A stretch of DNA of 10,968 nt from Alphaproteobacteria bacterium. Lineage in GTDB: Bacteria > Pseudomonadota > Alphaproteobacteria > CAAGCB01 > CAG-977. Below, piece by piece: positions 1 through 5,566 of the stretch (positions are counted from its first letter, which is position 1; each line of letters begins with the position of its first letter). The notes below the pieces were generated by a model. It was not told the origin of the DNA. It was given only the letters and a program-made list of their open reading frames with translations, and ran no database searches. The stretch covers positions 1 to 10,968 of the forward strand of contig CAAGEK010000028.1 in the NCBI GenBank assembly GCA_900768845.1. Reading direction: 5' to 3'. The position numbers were made by a program, and so were the translations under genes.

Positions 1-220
1 GCGGTTTGACGGTTTACGAGCGTCGGAGCGGCATGAAGTTTCGGTGCAAGCGGGTACTATCCGCGGGAAAGAACGCCCGTAAGGTTATCTGCAAAATCAG
101 ACGGACACTGTGTCGGATCTGCTGACGTCAGACCTGTCCGACCCGTTTACGGATGCCAAGCAAGGAACGTTGTACGCCGTAAGCGTAACCGGTAGCATAA
201 GGGTGACGCCCGTCGTGTGA
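1..220 (+). pseudogene. tnpA: IS200 family transposase TnpA, C-terminal fragment, frameshifted
   Basis: In the frame starting at base 3 the translation begins GLTVYERR and continues to GKNARKV. This matches the segment after the family's conserved GYLKGKS motif and the region before the catalytic helix. Reading must then shift frame near 83-90 to continue as GYLQNQ and DLSDPFTD, the usual C-terminal end of IS200 TnpA. The Y-x-x-x-Q spacing of the catalytic tyrosine and a metal-ligand glutamine survives in YLQNQ. The first 15 bases are nearly the same as those of relic B (rc of about 10140-10160), and the GACCCGTTTACGG stretch at 140-152 is shared with relic C. It cannot encode a working transposase because of the frameshift and because its N-terminal half is outside the window or lost. 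Confidence 0.75.
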
Positions 221-250
221 AGAACAACCCTCCAAGGCGGACGGGTATCT
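1..250 (+). mobile_element. Relic A of an IS200-type element: 3' part of tnpA plus right end (left part lies outside the window)
   Basis: The remnant consists of the decayed C-terminal part of an IS200-type Y1 transposase gene and the sequence after it. After the gene, at 191-245, is a right-end block. Its core (GGTAGCAT, then GCCCGTC, then GTGAAGAACA) recurs in degenerate form after the two other relics in this window, at 10416-10476 and 9899-9941 on the minus strand. CCCGTC at 209-214 pairs with GACGGG at 240-245, as expected of the subterminal hairpins that IS200/IS605 transposases recognise. A run of T follows. The element boundary is inferred from similarity between the copies; I cannot define the exact tip or target site. 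Confidence 0.7.
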
Positions 251-532
251 TTTTTATAAGCGGGAGACGGAGCCGCCGAAAGGAAACGTTTCGGTCGTGC
301 GGGAATTTAAAATTTGTACCGTTTTTTTTGTTTTTGAGAAGGGCGGATTTGCCGGTCGTTCAAACATGACCGGTTTCAGGAAGGATCGTGAACAAGGTTT
401 TCATCCGTGCCGTTTTTTTCAAAAATGCGCCTTTTGTTCCAAGCGTGAACTTCCGCGCCGTTTGTGTTTCGGCGGGAACATTCATTCTGTGAGATTTCCG
501 GTTGACGGCACCGTCCGGTGATAAAACAAGGC
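251..532. other. Intergenic stretch between IS200 relic A and the DUF3800 gene
   Basis: No gene is supported here. Open frames in this interval lack a ribosome binding site and recognisable protein features. Small inverted repeats are visible: CCGAAA/TTTCGG at about 275-293, and CCGGTC at 352-357 with GACCGG at 368-373. Neither is followed by a convincing T-tract in the direction needed to terminate the DUF3800 gene, so where that transcript ends is unclear. Confidence 0.5.
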
Positions 533-1390
533 TCAGCTTTTGACGTCTTTGAACATGGCGACGGCGTTTTGCTTTTGCATCGGGTCTGAAACAACGATGC
601 CGCCCATGTTGTACCCTTGGGGATTCGTGAACCTGTGTTGCATTTCTCGCAACAGCTTGCCATAGCGTTCGCGAAAATCATAGGCCGTTTCCTGAACGTG
701 TACGTTTCGGACAAAGCCGGCGCAATAAGCATAGCTGGCGATCGGAAAAAGAAAGGCCGAACATAAAATGTCGCACAATTGCAACCCCGCCAGATTGTTA
801 CTGTGCCCGAAACAGGGCATTTCCACAATATTCGGGTACAGCGGGTGCAAATGTTGGAATTTTTGTGTGAAAACGGAATGGGAAACGCTGACGTTTTTAA
901 TCTGGTCCCGACTGTCGGCGATACAGATGCCGTAGTCGTTTTCCTGCCGGCAATAATTGTCGAAATAAGTGTAAATGCTTTGGATGGACGAAGTGTAAAC
1001 GGCTTTTCCGTTAAAGGGGTTCCCCGGAATTTTCACCCAGATGCGCCCGACGATTTTAATATCGTATTTGTAAAACAGCTCGATGATCCTGTCCAAAAAA
1101 CCGAAGGCATGGCGTTTCAGTTTTTTGGAACCTCTCAAAGCGTTTCGGCGCAAGTCCGCTCCTTTGATTTCGGGAATGATGCGATCCAAAAACTTGTCCG
1201 TAGGATAGTTCAACCCCGGATAATACCTGTATTTCAACTTGATGAAGTCGTGTGTCAAATCGTACAGACAGTCATGGTCGATAAAAACGCCGCCGATGAC
1301 CAAAACGGGCTGATGGTTTCCGTCAAGCGGGGGAATTTCAGGCATTGTTCCCAAATCGCCGGATTCGTCAATGTAGCAAATCTTAACCAA
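533..1390 (-). CDS. DUF3800 domain-containing protein
   Basis: This is a 285-residue protein with the hallmarks of the DUF3800 family. The N-terminal YIDESGD motif (D8, E9) opens the protein. It is followed by EIKG (E74), ADSRDQ (D159) in a beta strand, and LQLCDIL (D207) near the C-terminal third. Such spaced acidic residues resemble RNase H-like nuclease folds, but the biochemical role of DUF3800 is not established and I assign none. Members are often found in accessory or mobile DNA, and the IS200 relic downstream fits that. The start is TTG at 1388-1390, because AGAGGG lies 5 bases upstream and no ATG occurs in frame before YIDESGD. A candidate promoter and a strong leader hairpin lie upstream. 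No frameshift or truncation is seen. Confidence 0.88.
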   Translation of the reverse strand: MVKICYIDESGDLGTMPEIPPLDGNHQPVLVIGGVFIDHDCLYDLTHDFIKLKYRYYPGLNYPTDKFLDRIIPEIKGADLRRNALRGSKKLKRHAFGFLDRIIELFYKYDIKIVGRIWVKIPGNPFNGKAVYTSSIQSIYTYFDNYCRQENDYGICIADSRDQIKNVSVSHSVFTQKFQHLHPLYPNIVEMPCFGHSNNLAGLQLCDILCSAFLFPIASYAYCAGFVRNVHVQETAYDFRERYGKLLREMQHRFTNPQGYNMGGIVVSDPMQKQNAVAMFKDVKS

Positions 1391-1409
1391 AGCAACCCTC
1401 TTGATACAA
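1383..1409 (-). other. Possible 8-codon leader ORF overlapping the DUF3800 start
   Basis: On the minus strand a TTG at 1407-1409 sits 6 bases after a perfect AAGGAGG (1416-1422). It opens a frame of 8 codons (TTG-Y-Q-E-G-C-F-G, then TAA) that ends inside codons 2-3 of the DUF3800 gene in a different frame. A ribosome ending there could re-initiate at the TTG of the main gene. It may also be chance. Translation is not demonstrated and the peptide resembles nothing I know. Confidence 0.25.
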
Positions 1410-1435
1410 CTAAGGCCTCCTTGCGGAGACCTTAG
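1410..1435 (-). promoter_or_regulatory. Leader hairpin with GCAA tetraloop enclosing a Shine-Dalgarno sequence
   Basis: As minus-strand RNA, the 11-base arms CUAAGGUCUCC and GGAGGCCUUAG pair fully (one U-G wobble) around a GCAA loop, a stable GNRA tetraloop. The loop and 3' arm contain AAGGAGG, the complement of the 16S rRNA tail. The hairpin would therefore hide a strong ribosome binding site 26 bases upstream of the DUF3800 start. It is not followed by a U-tract, so it is not a simple terminator. A role in translational control is inference. Confidence 0.5.
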
Positions 1436-1480
1436 GATTTTCCGCCCTGTAACGGGTCGGTGAAATGAAATTACCCGATT

Positions 1481-1509
1481 ATCATGCGCATTTGTCGCCG
1501 GATTGTCAA
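1481..1509 (-). promoter_or_regulatory. Candidate promoter for the DUF3800 gene
   Basis: On the minus strand there is a perfect -35 TTGACA (1504-1509). At 17 bases is CATGAT (1481-1486) as -10. A better -10, GATAAT (1478-1483), lies at 20 bases, which is a poor spacing. The transcript would have a leader of about 80 bases containing the 1410-1435 hairpin. Confidence 0.4.
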
Positions 1510-1610
1510 GAAAAAACAGGTTGAAAAGGGTGATGAAGAGGTGAATTTGTGCCGGCGTTATCTTTTTTTTAAAAAATGCGGCGCATACTTTGACTTGTCG
1601 GGAGGAGGAA

Positions 1611-2339
1611 ATGCAAACAGATAAAACACCGGTGCTGAAATCTTTTTATTCGACGGTTGAAATGCCGTGTCCGTATCTGCCGGATAAATCGGAACGCAAA
1701 CTGGCCGCCGACATTTCCGGAACGGACGGCCAGCGTTGGGCGAACGTGTTGTCCCGAGCGGGATTCCGCCGCAGTCACGGTGTGTGTTACACCCCCGTTT
1801 GCGAAGGGTGCCACGCGTGTTTGTCCGTGCGTATCGTCCTGAGCGGTTTCGTTTTAAACAAAAAGATGAAACAAAATCTGCGCAGGAACGGGAACTTGTC
1901 CGTATCCGTTTTGCCCAATGTCGCCGATGCGGAACAATATGATTTATTCCGCTCTTATTTGTCCGCCCGTCATGCCGGCAGCGAAATGAACGGAATGTTT
2001 TTTGAAGAATACAGGGCGATGGTTGAAGATTCTCCCGTCGAAACGGTGTTGCTGGAGGCGCGTGACACTCTTGAAGGAGTGTTGAAAGGCGTTATGCTGG
2101 TTGATGTTTTGGATGACGGATTGTCGGCCGTTTACAGCTTTTTCGATACGCAATCGCCGTCGGACGGGCTTGGCCGCTATTTGATTCTGAAGCTGGCGGA
2201 AGAAGCCCGCCGCCGCGGATTGCCTTATGTTTATTTGGGGTACTTTATCAGGGAATGCGGCAATATGGCCTACAAAAGCGCGTATCGCCCCTTGGAATAT
2301 TACTCCGGCGGAAAATGGAAACCGTTCATTCTCCGATGA
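1611..2339 (+). CDS. bpt: Aspartate/glutamate leucyltransferase (bacterial N-degron leucyl-tRNA-protein transferase, Bpt)
   Basis: The 242-residue product transfers leucine from Leu-tRNA to proteins with N-terminal Asp or Glu, marking them for ClpS/ClpAP-type degradation in the cytoplasm. Family features in order are CPYLP at 20-24, the cysteine-rich Y-T-P-x-C-x-x-C-x-x-C block at 60-70 followed by VRIVLSGF, the basic KQNLRRN at 87-93, VYSFFD at 174-179, GLGRYLILKL at 186-195, and LGYFIRE with NMAYK up to residue 222. The length is normal for the family. The start at ATG 1611 is chosen over an earlier TTG at 1590 because GGAGGAGG (1601-1608) sits directly before it. The gene stands alone on the plus strand and its last 14 bases overlap the end of the convergent yjbQ gene. 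No damage is seen. Confidence 0.93.
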   Translation: MQTDKTPVLKSFYSTVEMPCPYLPDKSERKLAADISGTDGQRWANVLSRAGFRRSHGVCYTPVCEGCHACLSVRIVLSGFVLNKKMKQNLRRNGNLSVSVLPNVADAEQYDLFRSYLSARHAGSEMNGMFFEEYRAMVEDSPVETVLLEARDTLEGVLKGVMLVDVLDDGLSAVYSFFDTQSPSDGLGRYLILKLAEEARRRGLPYVYLGYFIRECGNMAYKSAYRPLEYYSGGKWKPFILR

Positions 2340-2745
2340 TGTGACAGACAACGTTCCTGATATGCGGAGCGTCGCGAAATTCACACACATAAACGGCTTG
2401 CCACGTTCCGAGAACCGGCTGTGCGCCGGCAATCGGGATGTTAAGGGATACGCCCGTCAAAACGGAGCGGATGTGGGCGGGCATATCGTCCTTTCCTTCA
2501 TAAGAATGGCGGTAAAACCCCGCGTTTCGGGGCGATATACGGTCGAAAAAATCGTTTAAATCGGCTAAAACATCCGGATCCGCGTTTTCCTGTATCGTCA
2601 AAGCCGCCGAAGTGTGGCGGATGAACAGCGTCATCAGCCCCGTTTGAATGCCGCTTTGGGAAACGGTACGTCTGAGGGCGGGGGAAATGTCGGTAAAGCG
2701 GCCGCCGCCGGTTTGAACGGCCAATGTCGTTTGGTATTGTTTCAT
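2326..2745 (-). CDS. yjbQ: YjbQ family protein (UPF0047, secondary thiamine-phosphate synthase-like)
   Basis: The product has 139 residues, the usual length for this compact single-domain family. Conserved elements are the HTSAAL motif at 44-49 with IQENAD following, a histidine at 80, EGKDDMPAHI at 83-92, IPI at 103-105, and LGTWQ with CEFRD at 112-125. Some YjbQ proteins show weak thiamine-phosphate synthase activity, but the physiological role is unsettled. The start codon ATG (2743-2745) overlaps the stop of the upstream 124-aa gene in an ATGA, so the two are co-transcribed and probably translationally coupled. The 3' end overlaps the end of bpt by 14 bases on the opposite strand, so any terminator for either gene lies inside the other. 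Confidence 0.93.
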   Translation of the reverse strand: MKQYQTTLAVQTGGGRFTDISPALRRTVSQSGIQTGLMTLFIRHTSAALTIQENADPDVLADLNDFFDRISPRNAGFYRHSYEGKDDMPAHIRSVLTGVSLNIPIAGAQPVLGTWQAVYVCEFRDAPHIRNVVCHIIGE

Positions 2746-3116
2746 TCGTATAAATGGCGTTCGTCGATTTGTCTGGCTTCATCCCTGTTCAGCAAGGGTT
2801 TGACCGCGGCGGCGTCCAAAGGCAGGCTTTTGACGCGTCTGCAAACGGCGGTGTATTCGCGCACGACCTTGAAATCCTTTGTTTCTGCGATCAGCACTTT
2901 CGGCGTTTCGTATAATACGGGGCGGATTTCGGGATGGATGAAATCCAGCAAAACCGTATTTTCCGGCGTCCTGTACAGCAAAGCGTGATCCGCTCCGTCA
3001 TACAGCAAAACGGGGGAGGACGGCTCCTGTTCCCTGAAGCGCATGGAAATCATGATTTCGTTATGTTTGTTCAAATGGATTTCGTAAAACGATTCCTGTT
3101 CCGGTTTTTTTTGCAA
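2742..3116 (-). CDS. Conserved-looking hypothetical protein, 124 aa, coupled to yjbQ
   Basis: I do not recognise this protein. It is 124 residues, soluble in appearance, and has no signal peptide or membrane segment. The centre alternates hydrophobic strands and turns (VLLDFIHPEIRPVLYETP at about residues 55-72), and the C-terminal part is helical and charged. The start is TTG at 3116: AAGGA lies 7 bases upstream, while the first in-frame ATG comes only at codon 22, after residues that look genuine. A sigma-70 type promoter (3153-3181) sits just upstream. The stop overlaps the yjbQ start codon (ATGA), so a link to YjbQ function is possible. It is divergent from ppa. Confidence 0.75.
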   Translation of the reverse strand: MQKKPEQESFYEIHLNKHNEIMISMRFREQEPSSPVLLYDGADHALLYRTPENTVLLDFIHPEIRPVLYETPKVLIAETKDFKVVREYTAVCRRVKSLPLDAAAVKPLLNRDEARQIDERHLYE

Positions 3117-3152
3117 GTCCGTGTCCTTGGAAAATGAAGTTTTCTTTCATTC

Positions 3153-3181
3153 ATTATAGCGTGTCGCCGTTGCGCGGGCAA
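3153..3181 (-). promoter_or_regulatory. Promoter of the 124-aa gene/yjbQ operon
   Basis: On the minus strand, TTGCCC (3176-3181) and a perfect -10 TATAAT (3153-3158) are separated by 17 bases. The predicted leader is about 30 bases and carries the AAGGA ribosome binding site. A short AATGAA/TTCATT inverted repeat also lies in the leader. Confidence 0.72.
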
Positions 3182-3273
3182 GCGGTCTTGACCCCGAAAA
3201 GGCGTTTTATTCTTCCTTCGTCGGGCAAAGAGTGGTAGTATCTTGAAAAATTTACTTTTTTCGGAGATGGAAT

Positions 3274-3825
3274 ATGCATCCTTGGCATGACGTGGAATTG
3301 GCCGGAAAGGTTCCTCAGTTCGTTCCGGCGGTTATCGAGGTTCCCAAAGGGTCGAAATACAAATACGAACTGGATAAGATGAGCGGCTTGATACGCGTGG
3401 ATCGCGTATTGTACAGCAGTGTGCATTATCCCGCGAATTACGGTTTCATTCCCAGAACGTATTGCGACGATCACGATCCTTTGGACATTTTGGTTTTGGG
3501 GCAGGAACCCGTTTATCCTCTGACGATTTTGGCGGCGCGGCCGATCGGCGTTATGAAGATGATCGATCAGGGGGAGGCCGACGATAAAATCATCGCCGTT
3601 CACGCCGACGATCCGGAATATGCCCATTATTCCTCCATTGACGAATTGCCGCCGCATCGTATGATCGAAGTTCAACGCTTTTTTGAAGATTATAAAAAGC
3701 TGGAAAACAAAACGGTCGTCGTCGAAGGCTTTTTGGATCAGCATGAGGCGTTCAAGGTGATTGCCGAAGCTGTAAAAAGTTATGAAGAAAACAAGACGCA
3801 TCTGACGGGGTATGTCTGTCGCTGA
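3274..3825 (+). CDS. ppa: Inorganic pyrophosphatase (type I, soluble)
   Basis: The 183-residue protein hydrolyses pyrophosphate to two phosphates in the cytoplasm, pulling nucleic acid, protein and nucleotide synthesis forward. Key features are IEVPKGSKYKYE (21-32), the HYPANYGFIPRTY segment (51-63), the metal-binding signature D66-H-D68-P-L-D71 followed by ILVLG, and EADDK with D103-K105. Histidine takes the usual Ser/Gly/Asp/Asn position of the signature, a minor variation. The length is typical. ATG 3274 is preceded by GGAG at 3263-3266, 7 bases away. It is divergent from the yjbQ operon. I found no convincing promoter of its own in the gap. The stop codon lies inside the first unit of a tandem repeat (3817-4325), so the last codons and the terminator region are repeat-derived or shared with it. 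Confidence 0.95.
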   Translation: MHPWHDVELAGKVPQFVPAVIEVPKGSKYKYELDKMSGLIRVDRVLYSSVHYPANYGFIPRTYCDDHDPLDILVLGQEPVYPLTILAARPIGVMKMIDQGEADDKIIAVHADDPEYAHYSSIDELPPHRMIEVQRFFEDYKKLENKTVVVEGFLDQHEAFKVIAEAVKSYEENKTHLTGYVCR

Positions 3826-4325
3826 CGGTACGTCGGGGGCGTTGTTTGTGCTTCCCATTTTTTTTAAGGCTGACGCAACCGGTCGCGAAGAGCGTGGAAT
3901 TGTAAATTCGCGGCGGTCGTGCTTTCCGTTTCGGTACGGCCGGTTGTGGGGACGGGGAGTCTTTGTCTGCCGGCGGGGCGGGAGTGTCGCCCGACGGTAC
4001 GTCGTGGGTTCGTTGCTTGTGCTTCCCATTTTTTTAAAGGCTGACGCGGCCGGTAGTGGTGATCGTGGAATTGTAAATTCGCGGCGGTCGTGCTTTCCGT
4101 TTCGGTACGGCCGGTTGCGGGGGCGGGGCGTCTTGGTCTGCCGGCGGGGCGGGAGTGTCGCTGACGGTACGTCGTGGGTTCATTGTTTGTGCTTCCCGTT
4201 TTTTTAGGCTGACGCGGCCGGTAGTGGTGATCGTGGAATTGTAAATTCGCGGCGGTCGTGCTTTCCGTTTCAGACCGGCGCGGCCGGTTGCGGGGGCGGG
4301 CATCTTTGTCTGCCGGCGGGGCGAG
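3817..4325. repeat. Three tandem copies of a ~170-bp repeat starting at the ppa stop codon
   Basis: The units run about 3817-3985, 3986-4155 and 4156-4325. The motif GACGGTACGTCG recurs at 3824, 3993 and 4163. A 37-base core starting at 3896, 4067 and 4235 is identical in all three copies. Copies 2 and 3 match over an even longer stretch upstream of the core. Each core carries the inverted repeat GAATT-GTA-AATTC, each unit also carries a GACGGTACGTC near-palindrome, and each has a 7-8 base T-tract after CTTCCC. Units differ by small indels, mostly around the T-tract. Open frames run through the repeat on both strands but have no ribosome binding site or known domain. The function is unknown. 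The first unit includes the ppa stop codon. Confidence 0.9.
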
Positions 4326-4440
4326 GCTTTCAAAAATGATGCGGCCGTCGGGTGTGGACGATAGAGGAATTTTGTTTATGTAAAGCGCGGTTTCGGCCTG
4401 TTCTTTCAATAGCAGACAGGTTCGGCTGTGTCAGGACTCG
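4326..4440. other. Spacer between the two tandem-repeat blocks
   Basis: Nothing recognisable lies here beyond composition similar to the flanking repeats. It separates the ~170-bp units from the ~64-bp units. Confidence 0.4.
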
Positions 4441-4596
4441 CTTTCCGAAAAGGAAAGACCGCATCCCTGTTTAGGCGGCTTGCGGATTTAAAAAAGTTTT
4501 TCACTTTCCGCAGAGGAAAGGCGCGGTATCCTCGTTCAGTCGGCTTGCGGATTTAAAAAAGTTTTTCACTTCCCGCAGAGGAAAGGCGGCGTCCCC
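4441..4596. repeat. About 2.5 copies of a ~64-bp tandem repeat with a CTTTCC-N5-GGAAAG hairpin
   Basis: The units start at 4441, 4504 and 4569. Each begins with an inverted repeat: CTTTCC-GAAAA-GGAAAG, CTTTCC-GCAGA-GGAAAG, and in the third CTTCCC-GCAGA-GGAAAG with one mismatch. A 31-base stretch beginning CGGCTTGCGG and including AAAAAAGTTTTT is identical at 4476-4506 and 4541-4571. The third unit breaks off after about 28 bases. The dyads are spaced 63 and 65 bases apart, so they would lie on the same face of the helix at about six turns, if they bind a protein. Confidence 0.88.
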
Positions 4597-5084
4597 GAAT
4601 GCGTGGCGTTGCTACCGGTGTTCTGCGTTTCAAGCGGTTTTCTTGTACAATTGCGGTCGTTTCGCGGGGCGGTAAGTTTTCCGTATGCCGGTATGAAACC
4701 GGATTTGCAGGTTTGACGGCGAGTTTCGCACTTGCGGGGATGTGTGGCCGTTTTCATAACAAAAAAGCTCTTCCGCTTCGGTAAATTTCTCCGCACACCG
4801 CTTTTAAAGCGGAAAACGATAAAAATTTTTTAAAATTCCGAACCGTTCAAAAACGGATTTTCCGCCGCTTAAAATCGAAAAAAGTGAATCTGCCGACCGA
4901 TACAAGTCGCAATCCGAGCCGTATCCTGAAATTCGTTTTTGCACTGGGATGGTAACGCACGGCGAAAGGGAGGTATGTTTCCATCCGTCCGGATTTTAAC
5001 CTTTGATTAACTTTTGTTACACAAACGAAACGGTAACTTTATGATGATATTTAAGGTTAAGTTTATGATTTATCATATTGATAT
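4597..5084. other. Non-coding region downstream of rnhA with several inverted repeats
   Basis: No gene is supported. It contains the palindrome CCGCTTT-T-AAAGCGG (4798-4812), a small hairpin CCGTT-CAAA-AACGG (4843-4856) flanked by T- and A-rich runs, and an A+T-rich end with nested inverted repeats: TTAACCTT (4996-5003) with AAGGTTAA (5053-5060), GTTAC (5016-5020) with GTAAC (5033-5037), and ATGAT/ATCAT (5065-5076). The 4798-4856 hairpins may end transcription from rnhA, but neither has a clear U-tract in the standard position. Confidence 0.45.
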
Positions 5085-5531
5085 TTATGAAAGAGCCTCT
5101 TTTAAATCCTGAACGGCGGTTCGTGCCAGCAAATCGCACCTTTCGTTTTCGGGATGTCCCGCGTGTCCTTTGACCCAATGCCAGTTAATGATGTGCCGGC
5201 GTTTCAAATGAAAGATTTCCTGCCATAAATCGCTGTTTTGAACGGGCTTTTTGTTCGCCGTCCGCCATCCGTTCTTTATCCAGCCGTCCATCCATTCCGT
5301 CGCGCCTTTCATCACATACTGGCTGTCCGTGTAAAGGTCGATTTCACAGGGTTCTTTTAACGCTTTCAAAGCTTCAATGACGGCGGTTATTTCCATACGG
5401 TTGTTCGTTGTGGATTCTTTCGCGCCCGACAATTCCTTTTCCGTACTTTTATAGCGCAAAACGGCTCCCCATCCGCCTATTCCGGGGTTGCCGCTGCACG
5501 CGCCGTCGGTAAACAGTTCTATTTTTTTCAT
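5085..5531 (-). CDS. rnhA: Ribonuclease HI
   Basis: The 148-residue enzyme cuts the RNA strand of RNA/DNA hybrids, removing R-loops and primers. The four carboxylates of the active site are visible: D9 in LFTDGAC, E47 in NNRMEI, D69 in LYTDSQY, and D133 in NERCDLLA. The catalytic histidine H123 lies in WVKGHAGH. The basic handle region WIKNGWRTANKKPV (84-97) and the tryptophan-rich MDGW/WHWVKG segments are typical of the E. coli type. The length is standard. The start ATG is preceded by AAGGA 6 bases upstream. It is divergent from the alpha/beta-hydrolase gene with only about 26-35 bases between starts, so its promoter must lie within the neighbour's 5' coding region. Confidence 0.97.
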   Translation of the reverse strand: MKKIELFTDGACSGNPGIGGWGAVLRYKSTEKELSGAKESTTNNRMEITAVIEALKALKEPCEIDLYTDSQYVMKGATEWMDGWIKNGWRTANKKPVQNSDLWQEIFHLKRRHIINWHWVKGHAGHPENERCDLLARTAVQDLKEALS

Positions 5532-5566
5532 CTTCTTTCCTTCTTTCCGAAGACTACTTGATTCTT

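Noticed and set aside
779..1435. Long plus-strand frame (218 codons) antisense to the DUF3800 gene
   Set aside because: It is a shadow of the DUF3800 coding sequence, which has clear family motifs. The antisense product resembles nothing.
3154..4029. 291-codon minus-strand frame covering ppa and part of the repeat
   Set aside because: It is antisense to an unmistakable inorganic pyrophosphatase, with no initiation signals.
3812..4207. Plus-strand open frame of 131 codons overlapping the ppa end
   Set aside because: It has no convincing ribosome binding site, consists of repeat sequence, and breaks in the third repeat unit, where the frame is lost.
3864..4409. Minus-strand open frame of 181 codons, rich in Pro/Arg, spanning the tandem repeat
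   Set aside because: It starts at a TTG without a ribosome binding site. Its composition follows from G+C-rich repeat DNA, and the plus strand is open over much of the same region too. The kept frame is noted as a finding but is not enough to call a gene.
3817..4596. Tandem repeats considered as a CRISPR array
   Set aside because: The units are contiguous copies of 63-171 bases with no unique spacers, and there are no cas genes in the window.
4566..4796. Minus-strand frame of 76 codons next to the 64-bp repeats
   Set aside because: It has no ribosome binding site and no recognisable protein features, and it overlaps the repeat.
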